A DNA stretch of 64,000 nt. It comes from Aedes albopictus. Taxonomy: Eukaryota; Arthropoda; Insecta; Diptera; Culicidae. A program made the translations under genes and the position numbers. The stretch spans positions 498,066,536-498,130,535 of the forward strand of contig NC_085137.1 of the NCBI RefSeq assembly GCF_035046485.1. The letters run 5' to 3'. Each line of letters begins with the position of its first letter. The first letter of the stretch is position 1. Positions 22,946-33,429 of the stretch are shown here, piece by piece. Under the pieces are notes generated by a model that had not been told where the DNA came from, did no database searches, and saw nothing but the letters and a program-made list of their open reading frames with translations.

Positions 22946-23130
22946 CGTGCAGTTGAAAATCGAAATTTTTGAAAATTGATTTTTCTCCTAAACTGTGTGT
23001 CGGACGTACGTCGGGCATAGTGCGGTGGATAGAGGGTCAGATCCGCTGTCCAGCGCACTACGTCCGATGTTAGGTTTCCCGTCCGTATGGATTTGGAGAA
23101 AAATCGATTGTCGCGTGTGTGGAAACATTG
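22946..23130 (+). repeat. Repeat family X, copy 1 (185 bp, internal hairpin)
   Basis: The copy runs from GTGCAGTTGAAAATCG to GTGTGTGGAAAC. A second copy in the same orientation lies at 29546-29730. Both contain a strong hairpin whose left arm includes CGGACGTACGTCGGGCA and whose right arm includes CCAGCGCACTACGTCCG. The class of the element is unknown, and no target duplication was found. Confidence 0.75.
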
Positions 23131-23357
23131 CAAAATGTCATGTTTTAAAAACGTGCCAAATCGTAAGTTGCGTTTTGGGGGTGGGCTTAGTGAGCACCCT
23201 AGATGGGGCAGAATAAACAGTTCCTGTTTTGTAAATAATCAAATGCTAATTGACTATATTCTTTTCAATAATAAAGCATTCCTACAACAACCCACAACCC
23301 TTTAAAACAAATTTGAGGGGATTACGGCAACGGTGTCATGGTAGCGGTTTTTTCGGC

Positions 23358-23470
23358 AGTCAAGTTCGCAGATTGTGGTCGAACCCCGGTACCCAGTTCG
23401 TACTCAGTACATAATTTTTGATTGGCCCTTTTCTGTCAGATCGGTGTAATACCAAAGACATAATAATTCG
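23358..23470 (+). repeat. Inverted repeat pair Y, left member
   Basis: AGTCAAGTTCGCAGATTGTG starts a segment of about 110 bp that recurs in inverse orientation at 26438-26529. Similarity continues through GGTACCCA, TAATTTTTGATTGG and CAGATCGGT. The two members could be the ends of one 3.2-kb element or two independent insertions. Confidence 0.75.
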
Positions 23471-25530
23471 GTCTTCGGTAATACGCTAAAAATAATTAGT
23501 CTATGATTACGGTGTTCACTTTGTAGAAAACTGTGAGGTTCCTAGGAAAAACTGTAAGGTTCCTAGGAGTCTACTGTTAAGGAGTTTCTAAACGGCAATA
23601 ACATACAGGTACAGATTTATCCAAGTTAATAAATTGCAAATTAGTGACAAAACCTTACTAGTATATGCGCACCAAAAAATTTATCTTCGTTTGGCTGAGA
23701 TGTTTACCGTTTTCATTTTTATTTTCACCAGTTGCTCACTTTTCCCTACCTTACCATCAAATTTTTCAAGTTTTTTTTTTCAACAAAATAAGTACATATA
23801 CAGATATTTGCAAAGTGCTGTAAATAAATTTCATTGATCCAGGAAATATCAATAAACTTGAACTTGATAAATATCCACTACTTTGTTATTTCAATAAGGT
23901 AACCCGGATAAAAAATTACCATTCATTACATGGTAAATATTATTAACATATAACTGGTTTTATTGTTCACAATAAAACACATAGTAGATATATTGTTACT
24001 TTTTACAATAGAAATAAAACCCATATAGTTCGTACAATTAGTGAACATTTGCTTTATTAGTGACTAATTGATTCGATTGTTTTTCAATAGTTCTATAATA
24101 ATTTAAAGTTACTATGAGTAAAAATTAATTTCAGTTCCCGCATAGTGAAATACAATTTGTATTACGCTCCAAACAGTATGTCTCCTCTATCTGTTACTGT
24201 TACTGTACCATGAACAGGTGCTTTCCTGTTGCAACTATGAAACTTGAAGCTTTCGATCATAAAGAACGGTTTATGTAACCCATACTAAGTTGTAACAACA
24301 TATCATATTGTGCAGAAGTTGTCAAATAATATAAGGATGAAAACTCGGGAGACATGGTGGCAATATATAATGATCTTTTCTCAAACGGTTTGTGCGCAAC
24401 TCACTTACACATGGGTATTTCACTGTATGTCACCTCAATTTAACTGTTTGCCAAATAGTAGCTTTCATTGGTATCTGTGCCGATTGAACTTTGCAGTTTG
24501 CAATTGTTTAGAAAAATAAAATAAAATCTTTCGCCCGCAAGCTGAGTAAAAACAAATTGAAAATTGTCTCGGTAAACGGTTTCAAGCGCAAGGAGCAGTC
24601 TGGATGAAACATAAGTAAGTTTTGCATAATTTATACATTTGTTTTTTTGTGTCATATCTAATCGAATGTTTGGAATTTTTCAGAATTCGCGAACTTGAGT
24701 GTGCCGAGAACGTGGCCGAGAAGGATTGGTTCTGCTGCGGGCGGGAATTATGTGTGTCCCTTGCGACCAAATAGCCGGATCCACCGGAGGAAAAACCAAA
24801 GTGAGTTTTAGTCGTCGTGGGTGCTACCAAGCCCAGGATAGAACACGTCGAAATCTTTCGAAAAAAAGCATCTTGGAGATATAAATTGGAGGCGAGATTG
24901 GAGGAGAATATTTATTGAATAAAAAAAAAATCTTTGGTGAACGCGTAACCGCCTTTTTATTTTTAAACGGTTTAAATGCAGTTGCACCACATGCCATAAG
25001 CTTAAAATACCATGGAAAACCATAAATCAATAACAACACATACATTGTTCGTTTTCTTCTAGATTTATTGTTAAACTGTTCTTTAACCATTTGCTATGCA
25101 GTGGATTGTCTCAAAAACTGGATAGTATATTGACCGTATCCTTTACTGTATTGCGAAAATTTTGTTCGAGAAAACGAGCGATTTTTTATGGTAACCTATC
25201 TTAACCGCCTATTCCACATACTGTAATTTGGCGGATTACCATTTGTCAAACTGGCAAATCTGTACATAGAATGGTTATCATACTGTTATCTCGGATAGTA
25301 TGTGAAATAGGTCAATGTCAATTTGTAATAGTCATCTACAGTATAATAAAAATTGCATTTACAGTTAGCGATTATGCGGGATTAGAGGTCAACCTTGTGT
25401 GACTGAGCTCGACATTTTTCGCCCTGGAATTTCAAAAATGTTCCTATCTGGCCTACACGGTGAAAAAAATCACTCAAAAGTATGTGTTATAAGCTAGGGA
25501 CGAGACAAAAGGCTAAAAAAAAATAAAAAT
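23471..25530. other. No intact gene; repeat-like DNA with splice-like signals
   Basis: AT-rich DNA lying between the inverted pair Y. A short GC-richer segment at 24684-24802 is preceded by a polypyrimidine-AG (TTTTTCAG) and followed by a donor-like AAAGTGAGTTT, resembling an isolated exon. It has no recognisable protein. A palindrome TTTTATTGTTCACAATAAAA lies near 23960. Confidence 0.4.
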
Positions 25531-25532
25531 TA

Positions 25533-25988
25533 CAGGTATTCTTCGATATAACGTACAAAAAAAAATTCTCTTTGTACGTTATATTGAAGTGTACGTTATA
25601 TCGAAGCAGAGAAAAATTTATTATTTTTTGTATTAGTATTAATGCATTCGACGTGAAATTAACCCCTATTAATGATTTCAGTGAAATTATCAAAACCAAT
25701 AATGAAAAACACGAGTTTCCATGAAAAACTCATTTCGTTTTTTGTGCTTCGATATAACGTACATTTTGCTTCGATATAACGTACACTAAATTTTTCCCCA
25801 AATTGCGCTAATTATGTGTAAAAAGGCTAATGCTGCAACAAAACATTGATTTGAGTGATTTCGTAGTTTGTCTGAAAGTTATTCCTGGGAAAAAATAAAA
25901 ATATTCAATGTTGTACGTTATATCGAAGCTAAATGTACGTTATATCGAATTCGCTATATCGAGGGTACGTTATATCGAATAATACCTG
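25533..25988. mobile_element. Pogo-like MITE with repeated TCGATATAACGTAC sites (TA duplication)
   Basis: The termini are CAGGTATTCTTCGATATAAC on the left and the complement of CAGGTATTATTCGATATAAC on the right. TA flanks both ends (25531-25532, 25989-25990). The motif TTCGATATAACGTAC or its complement occurs about eight times, clustered at both ends (near 25541, 25573, 25590, 25748, 25770, 25913, 25933 and 25964). Such clusters suggest multiple transposase-binding sites. The pogo-like assignment rests on the CAG terminus, TA target and the GATATAACG motif. No transposase is encoded. Confidence 0.85.
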
Positions 25989-26109
25989 TATATATTTTCA
26001 ACTATGGTTAATAAAAACGTCAAAAAATGAGTAAATATGTACTCTTGAACTATATATTGTGGTTTGAAACAAGAATCCCGATAGGACTTTAGGAGCCTAT
26101 TCTACGAAA

Positions 26110-26265
26110 CGACAACCGTGTTGATATTGTTTTTGATATCCACTCGAATCGAGTCAAGTACGAGACTCTGAAGACGACGTTACAGTTGAGGTCGAAATAC
26201 GTATCACGGATGCAAATACTTAGCTGGAATTAAAAGGAACAGTACTTAACTTGATTTTCGTTTCT
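26110..26265 (+). repeat. Repeat family Z, copy 1, with hammerhead-like fold
   Basis: Contains TCGAGTCAAGTACGAGAC, then CTGAAGACGAC, then GAGGTCGAAATACGTATC, and ends near AAGGAACAGTACTTAA. A longer copy lies inverted at 45425-45780. The core CTGAAGA, a stem of about 5 bp, then GAAA resembles a hammerhead ribozyme core, a feature known from Penelope-like elements. One extra base and a stem mismatch in this copy make catalysis doubtful. Confidence 0.6.
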
Positions 26266-26437
26266 TTGAAATTTCTATTTCATTTCCATGAGAGCCATAC
26301 CATAGACTAATTTCAAGACCTCAAACTACGAAGGAAAAACATTGAATTTTGTGTGTCCAATCCGGTACCCAATTAAATTCATTACCGTGTATTTTTTTCT
26401 GCGTGATTTGCCATTTGTGTGAAATATTTTTAGCGTG

Positions 26438-26529
26438 TTATACCGATCTGACAGTAGAGGACCAATCAAAAATTATGAACTGAATACGAATTGGGTACCG
26501 AGGTCCGTTCACAATCTGCGAACTTGACT
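26438..26529 (-). repeat. Inverted repeat pair Y, right member
   Basis: Inverse copy of 23358-23470, ending CAATCTGCGAACTTGACT. The flanks differ from those of the left member outside the shared segment, which supports a true boundary at AGTCAAG. Confidence 0.75.
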
Positions 26530-26761
26530 TAATAAAAAATAGCTAGTTTCGCACCGTTGGCCATACCCCCTAGTGAGGAAGAAGACTCACGCCACCCTAG
26601 AAACATTTCTTGCCTTCTAAAATCTTCACATGCCAAATCAGGTTCTATTTACTTGATTAGTTCTGGAGTATGCTGAAATAACTGTTTCATTGATATGGCA
26701 CCTTCCAGGAGGGGTCCTACACCTTCCTAAGAACCTTCACCGGCCCCAAAACCCCTACTTA

Positions 26762-26943
26762 GGGAACATCCATAAATTACGTCATGCAAAATTAGACCAT
26801 TTTCAACAATCAGCCCACCCCCCACTCCTCCCCATATATCACACTTTTTGTATGAGATCTTTGAAATTTTTGTATGGGTTGTCACACTTTGTAGAACCGG
26901 CCCCCTCCTCCCTCAAAACGTGATGTGATTTATGGACGCTCCC
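26762..26943. mobile_element. 182-bp MITE with TTA duplication (PIF/Harbinger-type candidate)
   Basis: The ends are GGGAACATCCATAAATTACG and the complement of GGGAGCGTCCATAAATCACA, with TTA on both sides (26759-26761, 26944-26946). A three-base TWA duplication is typical of PIF/Harbinger elements. Short MITEs with a GTCCATAAATTACGT core are widespread in insects. It is inserted into another repeat whose sequence continues after the second TTA with CAAATTTTCATGCCGATCGG. Confidence 0.8.
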
Positions 26944-26946
26944 TTA

Positions 26947-27564
26947 CAAATTTTCATGCCGATCGGTTCAGTAGTTTCCGAATCTAGACTGATTAGACAG
27001 TCAGAAATTCATCTCAATATGTGCAGAATACAGATAAAATGTTTTTGTATGGTGTAGGAAAGATATAGAACCTTTTGCGCAATCATCGGTAAAGACAATT
27101 TATGTATTATATAAATTTAATGTTTACGATGAGACCAAATTTCAGGTAGGGTTCCACTATTGGTTAAAATACCCTAGTTTTCTGCACCACATTCACAAGG
27201 GAAGAATCATTTTTTACGTCATCACTTTTCGGGATTTCTTGCCACCCCCCCCCCCTCCCCAAACTGTTACGCTATTTCCTTATACCTACTGAACGTACTG
27301 TCACACTTCTCTAGACCCCCCCCCCCTCTCCGCTCCCACCAATGTTTGAGATAATTTGTGAAAAAATCCTCTTTGGAGTAAACACAAAATTTTCAGAATA
27401 AAACACTACTAACCTTTGCACCAAACACCAAATATTGCAAAAAAAGATTGATATTCACCAATCTACACCGTTTTTAAATAATTATAATTAGTTTTCTTTC
27501 AACTTTTGTAAACAATTTGCTCCACGCTCAAATTGTACGTCCACTTTTTGCCGTATTTTTCACC
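26947..27564. other. No gene; repeat relics and C-homopolymer runs
   Basis: The first 120 bases look like the tail of a repeat (GCCGATCGGTTCAGTAGTTT). Runs of C at 27247-27260 and 27317-27330 lie in a second, more decayed copy of the CATAAATTACGT-type MITE or a relative. No coding frame is seen. Confidence 0.4.
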
Positions 27565-28969
27565 CACTGAAAAAAATTGACACGATTGATTCACGTGTTT
27601 TGACTTATGAGCTGATTCAAAAACGAAAAAGTTAGACTGATGTGTTATTCCCGTTTATTATAAGTTTCCTACACATTACAATAATCTGATGCATCACATA
27701 TATTCCACGGCAAGGCCCACATCGTCCAATCACATGTAATTCATTTCGATATCGTGTTGGTTACATTTGGCACTGAAAAAGCTTCATTTTTAACTGTATC
27801 CAACAGTCAAAACATTACGATTTCATATGTGATACGATTGAAATCGAAGTAATTTTTCAAATGAATTTGCGCTACTGTTTATTACAAATGTATTCCATAA
27901 CTGGTCACACATGAACCACGAAAAAAAACCGTCAAACGTTTTCCATCATGGCGACCAACTGGTGGAGGATTCTCGGAAGCAGCAGAATCTCGTGTAAGTA
28001 CAAAATTTAACATTATCCGGAACCAAATTAATCAATTTGTTTCTACATTTTTTGTTTTTGCAGGCATACCGTGCTAAATATTGAGTGAAGTGGTTTTAGA
28101 CTCGGTGTTATGTGGTGGAAGAATTTGTGTAGCTGGAGCGCTAGTGGCATGCGATAATGACGTTACCCGCGAGGCGGAAGAGCATATAATGCAGCTGCGA
28201 ATATGATTTTCCTCCATTTTCAACTGAGCCAGCGACTCCGTGGGAGACCGCGCAAAAGATGCTTGTTACGGATGAAGAGGATCTGATAGCATTCGATCCG
28301 GATCCTGGAAGAAGGATATTTCATTTGGTGTAGGCTCACTCCGAGTGTCCAAGTAAGTAAGGCGTAAAATTTTTACAAAAGCATCAATAAATTGTCATTA
28401 AAATTACAAACATTGTGTTTTAAGAATCAAAGAGCATCGAATTTCCTTACACAGTGCAGTGCTCATATTTCGCACGAGCTCTTTTTTTACTTTCACGAGT
28501 TAATTTGAATATCAAAAGAAGTGTTTTAAAGTTACATTATACTAATTTACCATCAACGCTTCATTTGAAATTCAAAACTAAATTCGTGAAAGTAAAACTA
28601 TGAGTTGGCGTGAAATAAGGACACTCACATTGTATTTAATGCCCGGAGGATTGAATGGGTAGCTTTATATGAACTCCATGTGTATCAAAACACGAAATTC
28701 ATGTTTAAAAGAATGTGACATTTATGAATTCTAAAGTTGAATTCAACTAGATTGAAAAGGGATATTTATTGGTACTTCAATCTGAATGCATACGTAAAAA
28801 TTCAAATTCCATATGGGATCCACATTAAAATTGAGTGGATTGTTTATAGGTCGGGGCAAAAATAAAATTGGTGATTCTATAAGTTTTACACGTGACATTC
28901 ACTGGTTTTACAATTTGCGCAAATCTATATGTAAAACACATTACTCAGACGTGTAAATTTTTTTGAGTG
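27565..28969. mobile_element. 1.4-kb element with CACTSAAAAAAATT ends, intron-like interior
   Basis: The left end is CACTGAAAAAAATTGACACG. The right end, read inverted, is CACTCAAAAAAATTTACACG. I could not identify the target duplication beyond a possible CC. Inside, a donor-like GTAAGT at 27995 and a polypyrimidine-AG ending near 28063 enclose about 70 bases, so the element may be transcribed and spliced. A further GTAAGT-like site lies near 28353. No protein domain was recognised. A TA-flanked MITE is nested at 28450-28632. Confidence 0.6.
28450..28632. mobile_element. 183-bp TA-flanked MITE nested in the 1.4-kb element
   Basis: Inverted arms of about 60 bp share ACTTTCACGA, with TA on both sides (28448-28449, 28633-28634). 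The termini CACAGTGCAGTGCTC and CAATGTGAGTGTCC match imperfectly, so the element is somewhat old. Non-coding. Confidence 0.75.
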
Positions 28970-29545
28970 CCGGCTTGAAGTTTTCTGTCGAACGCGCGTG
29001 ACGGAAGGAATTCTAAGGCCGAAACACAGTGATAGCGGATGCGGAATGCCAACTAAATCAGAAGGATCAACTTGAATCAAATTAAAATGCATTTTTATTA
29101 AACCGGTTTGATTCTTCATTAATAAGAAGTAATATTTTGACAAATCTCGTCATTTTGCCAAATAACACATGAGTGAGAAAAGGACTAAAATCGGCTGTCA
29201 TGTAGAACTGTTAGAATGACCGGTTGCTATTTTGCTGACATTGTGTTCGGACCTTAATGGTGATAAGCTCCGCACGCAGTAAAAAATGGCTGCGTACACA
29301 AATTGGAAGAGTGCCGATGCGATGTGGATTAGCGTGTGACTTCACTCACATAAGAACGCCGTAGGAGTGAAAGAGCCGACTCGTTTCCTTTTGCCGCATT
29401 AAAGAAAGAGAAAGAGATTATGTTCTCGCCTCTCTGTCTCTGTCAAAATTCGAACTGGCGCGCGCTTGACTTCAAGCATAACTTCTCAAAAGGACGTAAG
29501 TCGCCAAAGTAAACAAACACGGATTACCTGCTACATGTATATTGT
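28970..29545. other. No gene recognised
   Basis: Moderate-GC DNA with short open frames only. The stretch 29230-29470 (AAAGAGAAAGAGATT and similar) resembles host intergenic DNA. No terminal repeats were found. Confidence 0.4.
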
Positions 29546-29730
29546 TCGTGCAGTTGAAAATCGGAATTTTTGACACGCGAAAATCGATTTTTCTCCTAAA
29601 CCGTGTGTCGGACGTACGTCGGGCACAGTGCGCTGGATAGAGGGCCATGTCCGCTGTCCAGCGCACTATGTCCGACGTTAGGTTTCACGTATGGATTTTG
29701 AGTAAATTCGATTGTCGGGTGTGGGGAAAC
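29546..29730 (+). repeat. Repeat family X, copy 2
   Basis: Direct-orientation counterpart of 22946-23130, with the same start (GTGCAGTTGAAAATCG), the same hairpin (CGGACGTACGTCGGGCA paired with a CCAGCGCACTATGTCCG arm) and the same end (GTGTGGGGAAAC). It differs by scattered substitutions and short indels. Confidence 0.75.
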
Positions 29731-29904
29731 TTCGGGTTTCAACCGCGACGACAATAACTAACAAAGTAATCCAAAGAACCCTTAAAACGTAAAAAAAAGT
29801 ATAATCTTCAAAGCGACGTATCTAACTCGCTAAAATTTATAAGCACAGATACGCCAAACTTACACCATACAAAAGCGGTGTATCTGTCATGAGGTATGGA
29901 TTAC

Positions 29905-30021
29905 TGCCGAATTTATTCTGGCCTGCTTACTCTCACACAAAATTTTATGTTTGAGAGGTGTCGGCACCGCTCAAACGTCAAACTTTCTGTGAGAGTAAGC
30001 AGGCCAGCATAAATTCGTGCA
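29905..30021. mobile_element. Small foldback MITE (about 117 bp)
   Basis: TGCCGAATTTATTCTGGCC is paired with GGCCAGCATAAATTCGTGCA at the other end, and the arms continue through GCTTACTCTCACA. The target duplication is unclear. Its right edge was hit by the 30029-30228 element. A wider inverted pair (GCGACGTATCTA at 29812 and TAGATACGTCG at 30449) may enclose both. Confidence 0.65.
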
Positions 30022-30028
30022 GTGGACC

Positions 30029-30228
30029 CAAGGAGAATACATTTTACTAAGGTGGCGCAGATAAACATTGCAAACCACTGGTTGTCTCTTCCACTCTTCT
30101 GGTGTTCTTATGCAACTAAAATAGTGACGTCACTATTTCAGTTCCATAAGAACACCAGAAGAATGGAAGAGACAACCAGTGGTTTGCAATGTTTATCTGC
30201 GCCACCTTAGAAAAATGTATTCTCCTTG
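30029..30228. mobile_element. 200-bp palindromic MITE with 9-bp duplication (Mutator-type candidate)
   Basis: Nearly perfect palindrome. It starts CAAGGAGAATACATTTT and ends GTATTCTCCTTG, with arms of about 90 bp each around TAGTGACGTCACTA. It is flanked by the direct duplication CAGTGGACC (30020-30028 and 30229-30237). A 9-bp duplication is typical of Mutator-like elements. Arm identity is very high, which points to a recent insertion. Confidence 0.85.
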
Positions 30229-30708
30229 CAGTGGACCATCTGGAGCCGACCCGGTGTATGTGTATTTTCATCAAAATTCATCGGGAAAACATTATGGAGT
30301 GACTATTTTTTCTTTCTTACATAACGCAGGCAATATTCCCGCTCATCTACAGGGTGAAAAAGTTTCAGAAAATCCAGTTATTCTAAAACTATTTTAGGAA
30401 AATGGTCTTCAACATTTCTCATGGATTTTCTCAGATCAGTGAAAAAGCTAGATACGTCGTTTTGAAAATGTATGCTTGACTTGACCTTTCAGTCGTCCAG
30501 CAATAAGCAACCAACAACATCACCAACAACAAAACAAAACAAAACTCGCCGTGCTTGTGTGATGTGTCGCGTCCGTCGTCGTCGTGTCATTATTACGTGC
30601 GTGAAGCAAGTGTCCTGTCGTTTCGGGATTGTTCCGTTCTCCCGACGTCTTTCCGGTCATAATGCCGTTCCGCGAGATGTGTTTCGTGGAACCTGAAGCA
30701 CGGTGGAT

Positions 30709-31790
30709 GAGTTCTTCTAATTGTGGAAGAATATCACTCGGCAAAAAAATCGTTTGCGGAAATGTGGGCGACGGCGTCGTCCGCTGAGCAAGGTAAATCT
30801 GGCGGCGCCAACGGTTCCGCGACCGGGTCCAATCTCTGTAGTTATGCGAAATTTTAATACAACGATATTGTTATCTTTCAATTATTAGTTTCAGACGAAG
30901 CATTGGAATCCGGGCGTATGAAGAAAATGCGGCGGCAGCAGTTCATTCCGAGGAACCAGGATGAGGAAACGGTACTGTTGCTACTAATCGCGGAAGCGCT
31001 GGCCGTAAGAGACGCTGTTCTATCGCAGAATCCCGAGACTGTGATCTATAATCTAATGATACTGGCCACGGTGCGCTGGAACCAAGCCGATTCTAACGAC
31101 TTCTCGGTGAAGGCGCTAAAATTTACCTTCTGGGAGGATCACAACTGGCAACAGTACGCTGTCTGTTTGATCGCCATGGGCCATTACAAGCATGTGGTTT
31201 GTGCCTTGAAGGAACATTCTAACCAATGGACAGTTTCAGTTGCCTGATTGATGCCCGACTATGCTACGAACATCTGGATCAAATCAAGGAAGGACTAGCC
31301 CTTGCCGAACAAGCACTGGTCAAAGAGGTCAAGACATTCAGGCGATCTCATGCTCAGCTCTACGTAGGAATCGGTCTGCAGCAGGTGTCGATGAAAAGGC
31401 GGTTTTAATGGATCCCCATGATCACCTGGCAGAATACTACCTAACTTGTCAACATTCCTTCAACCACAACATCACCGAAGCTCTTCTTTACATCACAAAC
31501 GCGATGTCCCTCTGGGTGGAGCACACCTTCAGTTTGCACCTGTTCAGCCATTTCCAGGATGTGACCGAAGCATTCCCGGACAATCTGCTGCACGTCAAGT
31601 CCCATTTTGAGCTGTACCTAAAGGACGTCGAAGAGGTGCTGGAGAGGGTCCATCTTGGCGGGAGATGTAGGAGGTGCAGCTGGCCAAAGCCGGCAGTGAA
31701 CACGACCACGAGAAGGACTGACACCATGAATGTTCTGCAGGTGTGAACGCTGATGTCCAACAAGGACTCCAGTAAGTAGTGTTACCGAAT
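30709..31790 (+). pseudogene. TTC7: TTC7-like (tetratricopeptide repeat protein 7) broken copy
   Basis: TTC7 is a TPR protein that helps hold phosphatidylinositol 4-kinase alpha at the plasma membrane. A frame open from about 30709 runs to a donor-like AAG/GTAAAT at 30793. An acceptor (TTTCAG, ending 30894) restores the same frame, so a 102-bp intron is retained and the copy is not a simple retrocopy. Family-like stretches are LLLLIAEALAVRDAVLSQ (about 30970), IYNLMILATVRW, WQQYAVCLIAMGHYKHV, ARLCYEHLDQIKEG (frame shifted, about 31255), and DPHDHLAEYYL with FPDNLLHVKSHFELYL (third frame, 31408-31640). Two frame changes (near 31215 and 31395) and missing residues indicate a pseudogene. Assembly error or a missed intron are alternatives for the frame changes. 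Confidence 0.75.
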
Positions 31791-32200
31791 ATACTGTGTT
31801 GATAGCGCATTTGCCCAAAAGCTCACGCGACCTATTATCGAGTTATGACGATTTTTCAAAGTTTTACATGGAAACAAGTTTTCAAACTTCAAATGCCGTT
31901 TTCTCACTTCCTACTTTTTACATATGGGTCTCATATGCGAGTGGGGTAGGTAACTGGGAATTTCTGAGAATCTTCGTTTTCTGCTTTATGTCTCTTTGTT
32001 CCCACTGGAAATTGGCCTGCCTCTCTTCAACTTAGTGTTCTTTGGGCACATCTATAGCTATTAATTGAAGGACATTATTTGCTTGCCATTACATGAATTT
32101 GTATATTGTGAGGCAAGCAATATGATACACTGTGCCCAGTGAAGTCAACGGGTCAATCCGACGGGTTACCCGGAACAGGATCTAGAACACTTTTGGTGAT
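31791..32200. other. No gene recognised
   Basis: AT-rich DNA between the TTC7-like copy and the 155-bp repeat element. A frame open for 79 codons (31796-32035) has no recognisable domain. The segment 32130-32200 (AAGTCAACGGGTCAATCC) already resembles the edge of the following repeat. Confidence 0.4.
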
Positions 32201-33262
32201 CATTAATGTGGCCTAAACATATAACCGTTTATCAGGTTGTACAAAAAGCTGCTATTTTATATGTCACATACATACATGGGTTTATTTCACTTATATTTGA
32301 CCACTTCCGGCGGGACACCCTAAACCGGTTCCGGAACACTGCCGGTAATTTCAAATATTGTCTGAACCTATTTTCTTCCAATCGTTCATCAGGTTACCGA
32401 AAAATCCGCGATTTGATGTGTCGCATGCATGGGTTTGATTCACTTAAATGGTTGTCCACTTCCGACGGGACATCCGGAATCGGTCCCGGAACATTACCGT
32501 CAATTTGAAATATTGTCTGAGCCTATTTCGTCAGATTATTGAACGCCAACCGTTCGTCAGATTATTGGAAATGCTGTAATTTGATGTTATACACATACAC
32601 ATATACATTGACACACAAAGACATCGCCTCAATTCGTCGAGCTGAGTTGATTGGTATATGTGATTCGACCTTCTGGGCCTTCTATCAGGGCCCTACATTT
32701 TCAATTTCAATTGAAATTTTCAGACGAAGTTTGTAAACAATGTCTTCAATCGTCAATGGAAACAAGGCGCCGTCGTCGTCGCCCAGCCCGACTGTCATCG
32801 TCACCGATGAACCGACGGCGCTGCGTCGTCGCAGATGCCACTTTGTTTCGCACTCACAAGCTCACGCATGCTCGTTCGACATCGAATGAATTTCTCTGTT
32901 ATAACTCAATTAATGAGTGTAACAACCGGCAAATCTGTATAATGTTAATGTATGCTATGCATATTTCACTAAAATAGTCTATTACCCATAAAAAAAATTA
33001 AGCAAACATACATTTTAGACAATTTGAAAATTTCAATTGAAGCCCAGTCGGTGTGAAAATGAGCCGCCACCTGCCGTTGCGTCGAAGAAAGTGACAAGAA
33101 GGGCGGATGAAGCGAAGCGCTTGCATGTTGTTGTGAATGTTCCCGTCGTCGGCGTCCGTCCGATGCTGATGGGCGCTTGCTTTCAGCGTCATGTTTTGGT
33201 TTCGACGATGTAGGCCCCTGCCTTCTATCAATAGGTCACTTAGTGTACGAGAATGGCAAAAA
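32201..33262. repeat. Repeat element A (about 155-bp units), interrupted by a hAT element
   Basis: Units contain GGTTATCGAAAAA or close variants, GATGTGTCGCATGCATGGGTTT and CACTTCCGGCGGGACACC. They occur at about 32270-32580. The copy continues into TTGGTATATGTGATTCGACC, is broken at CCTTCTAT by the 32686-33220 insertion, and resumes with CAATAGG and CACTTAGTGTACGAGAATGGC near 33229-33255. The same terminal segment ends element B at 34.5 kb, so A is a shortened relative. Confidence 0.75.
32686..33220. mobile_element. Non-autonomous hAT-type element (8-bp duplication CCTTCTAT)
   Basis: The termini are CAGGGCCCTACAT and, inverted, CAGGGGCCTACAT. The direct duplication CCTTCTAT stands at 32678-32685 and 33221-33228. 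An 8-bp duplication with a CAGGG terminus is diagnostic of hAT elements. Removal rejoins the CCTTCTATCA segment that is uninterrupted in element B. The interior has GTCGTC-rich stretches and an AATTTCAATTGAAATT palindrome but no transposase frame. Confidence 0.88.
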
Positions 33263-33429
33263 TTTTATGCAGGGTTGATGAAATTTTGATTTTCCCATTC
33301 AACGTTAACCCATCTTTACACCTTAGGAATGAAATGGTGTGATTTGATAAGATCACTTTAGTTTGGTTGTGATGGAGAGAATAATTACACATATTTATCG
33401 CTTGCATTGATTTTGCTCACTTTCGTTAT

